Below are positions 63,319 through 64,000 of a stretch of 64,000 nucleotides of DNA, one piece after another (within the stretch, counting starts at the first letter, position 1; the number at the start of each line of letters is the position of its first letter). The DNA is taken from assembly GCF_003144405.1 (NCBI RefSeq), contig NZ_PENW01000034.1, positions 274,537-338,536 on the forward strand, given 5' to 3'. This DNA is from Proteus cibi (GTDB taxonomy: Bacteria; Pseudomonadota; Gammaproteobacteria; Enterobacterales; Enterobacteriaceae). The position numbers and the translations under genes were made by a program. The notes beneath the pieces were generated by a model that had not been told where the DNA came from, did no database searches, and worked only from the letters and a program-made list of their open reading frames with translations.

Positions 63319-63855
63319 GTGGAAGACGCTGTTATTCTCGTAGATAAAAATGATAATGAACTGGGAACGATGCCAAAGCTTGAAGCTCACATTGTAGGCG
63401 CATTACATCGAGCCTTTTCAATATTTATTTTTAATTCAAAGCAGCAATTACTTATTCAACAACGTGCAATGTCTAAATATCACTCTGGTGGTTTATGGGC
63501 AAATACATGTTGTAGTCATCCGCTTCCAAATGAATTACTTTCAGATGCTATCCATCGTCGTTTAGATGAAGAATTAGGCATGAAATGTGATATGCAATCT
63601 ATTGGAACTATTCTGTATAACGAAAAAGTGACGGATGATCTGATAGAACATGAATTTGATCATCTATTTCTTGGGATTAGTAACGAATTACCACGTAGTA
63701 ATTCAAATGAAGTGATGGATTACCGCTGGATCTCTCTCGATTCTCTTTATCAAGATATTGAGGAGAATGCACAAAACTACAGTGTTTGGTTTCGTCATAT
63801 ATTAAATCGGATGGGAATTGAGCAATTTTCTCGTTGGAGCCACGGTATTATTTAA
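63319..63855 (+). CDS. idi: Isopentenyl-diphosphate delta-isomerase, GTG start
   Basis: This 178-residue type I isomerase balances IPP and DMAPP. The Nudix fold, active-site Cys in ANTCCSHP, metal histidines (EAHIVGALHRAFSIFIF) and Glu in EVMDYRW are in place. The first codon is GTG with AAGGTG seven bases upstream; no ATG is near. It lies next to an rRNA operon end. Confidence 0.9.
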   Translation: MEDAVILVDKNDNELGTMPKLEAHIVGALHRAFSIFIFNSKQQLLIQQRAMSKYHSGGLWANTCCSHPLPNELLSDAIHRRLDEELGMKCDMQSIGTILYNEKVTDDLIEHEFDHLFLGISNELPRSNSNEVMDYRWISLDSLYQDIEENAQNYSVWFRHILNRMGIEQFSRWSHGII

Positions 63856-63937
63856 CAATTATCTTATTAATAACTTAAATATAAAATAACTTGCTTACTC
63901 TTTACTTACTGATCTGTTTAAAAACCCCAAACGCAAA

Positions 63938-63962
63938 AAAGCCAACCCATTGGGTTGGCTTT
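63938..63962 (-). terminator. Terminator of the rRNA operon
   Basis: Perfect 11-base arms (AAAGCCAACCC and complement, 3-base loop) followed on the minus strand by six T, 15 bases after the 5S rRNA 3' end. Confidence 0.88.
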
Positions 63963-63976
63963 CTCGTCTTATTTAA

Positions 63977-64000
63977 TGCCTGGCAGTTCCCTACTCTCAC
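63977..64000 (-). rRNA. rrf: 5S ribosomal RNA, 3' end only
   Basis: On the minus strand the last 24 bases read GTGAGAGTAGGGAACTGCCA then GGCA, the conserved 3' end of enterobacterial 5S rRNA. The rest of the gene, and the rRNA operon upstream of it, lies beyond the right edge. Confidence 0.9.

Overview
The window looks like chromosome of a Proteus species (P. mirabilis or a close relative). It is AT-rich, has typical gammaproteobacterial housekeeping genes, carries an atf-type (ambient-temperature) fimbrial operon with an MrpJ-like regulator, and lies beside a choline-utilisation microcompartment locus. The species is inferred from gene content, not proven.

Layout. (1) 1-5.3 kb, minus strand: the start of a choline-type bacterial microcompartment operon, with three tandem near-identical BMC-H shell genes and a CoA-acylating aldehyde dehydrogenase that runs off the left edge. 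A MarT/FidL-like membrane regulator pair and a TetR regulator follow. The tetR promoter region holds a perfect TetR-type palindrome and a consensus FNR box. (2) 5.6-8.1 kb: metY and the aromatic amino-acid exporter yddG. (3) 8.1-14.9 kb: an 874-base AT-rich control region and atfABCDEJ. (4) 14.9-18.8 kb: potABCD polyamine uptake. (5) 19.3-21.4 kb: an unusual leaderless S8 protease and cbrC. (6) 21.5-35.3 kb: dusA, a small unknown gene, qorA, dnaB, alr, tyrB, cyuA-cyuP, then uvrA and ssb diverging from one SOS box. (7) 35.3-37.5 kb: accessory genes around zur, namely a mobile-mystery-A antitoxin with a truncated B partner and a RelBE-type pair. (8) 37.5-46.3 kb: lexA/dgkA, plsB, ubiA/ubiC, pgi, lysC. 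(9) 46.4-47.9 kb: two unrecognised genes. (10) 48-61.9 kb: metH, iclR, edd-eda, aceK-aceA-aceB, metA. (11) 61.9-64 kb: gldA, idi and the 3' end of a 5S rRNA gene on the minus strand at the right edge.

The backbone from dusA to metA, with an rRNA operon beyond metA, resembles the E. coli 90-92 minute region. The differences are informative: cyuPA, the two toxin-antitoxin loci, the two unknown genes and edd-eda sit in gaps between conserved genes.

Regulation readable from the DNA: LexA boxes at uvrA/ssb and lexA; two back-to-back GntR operators before edd; three tandem met boxes before metA; an IclR-like site before aceB; a possible MetR site before metH; large palindromes before the mobile-mystery-A gene; and an RNA hairpin that could mask the ribosome-binding site of the S8 protease. 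Methionine (metY, metH, metA, lysC), the glyoxylate shunt, the Entner-Doudoroff pathway and SOS repair are the main cellular themes. I saw no CRISPR array, insertion sequence, prophage or tRNA gene. The items most worth following are the repeated DDRF tail of the microcompartment aldehyde dehydrogenase, the S8 protease with its leader hairpin, the orphaned antitoxin, and the lone 276-residue gene between lysC and metH.
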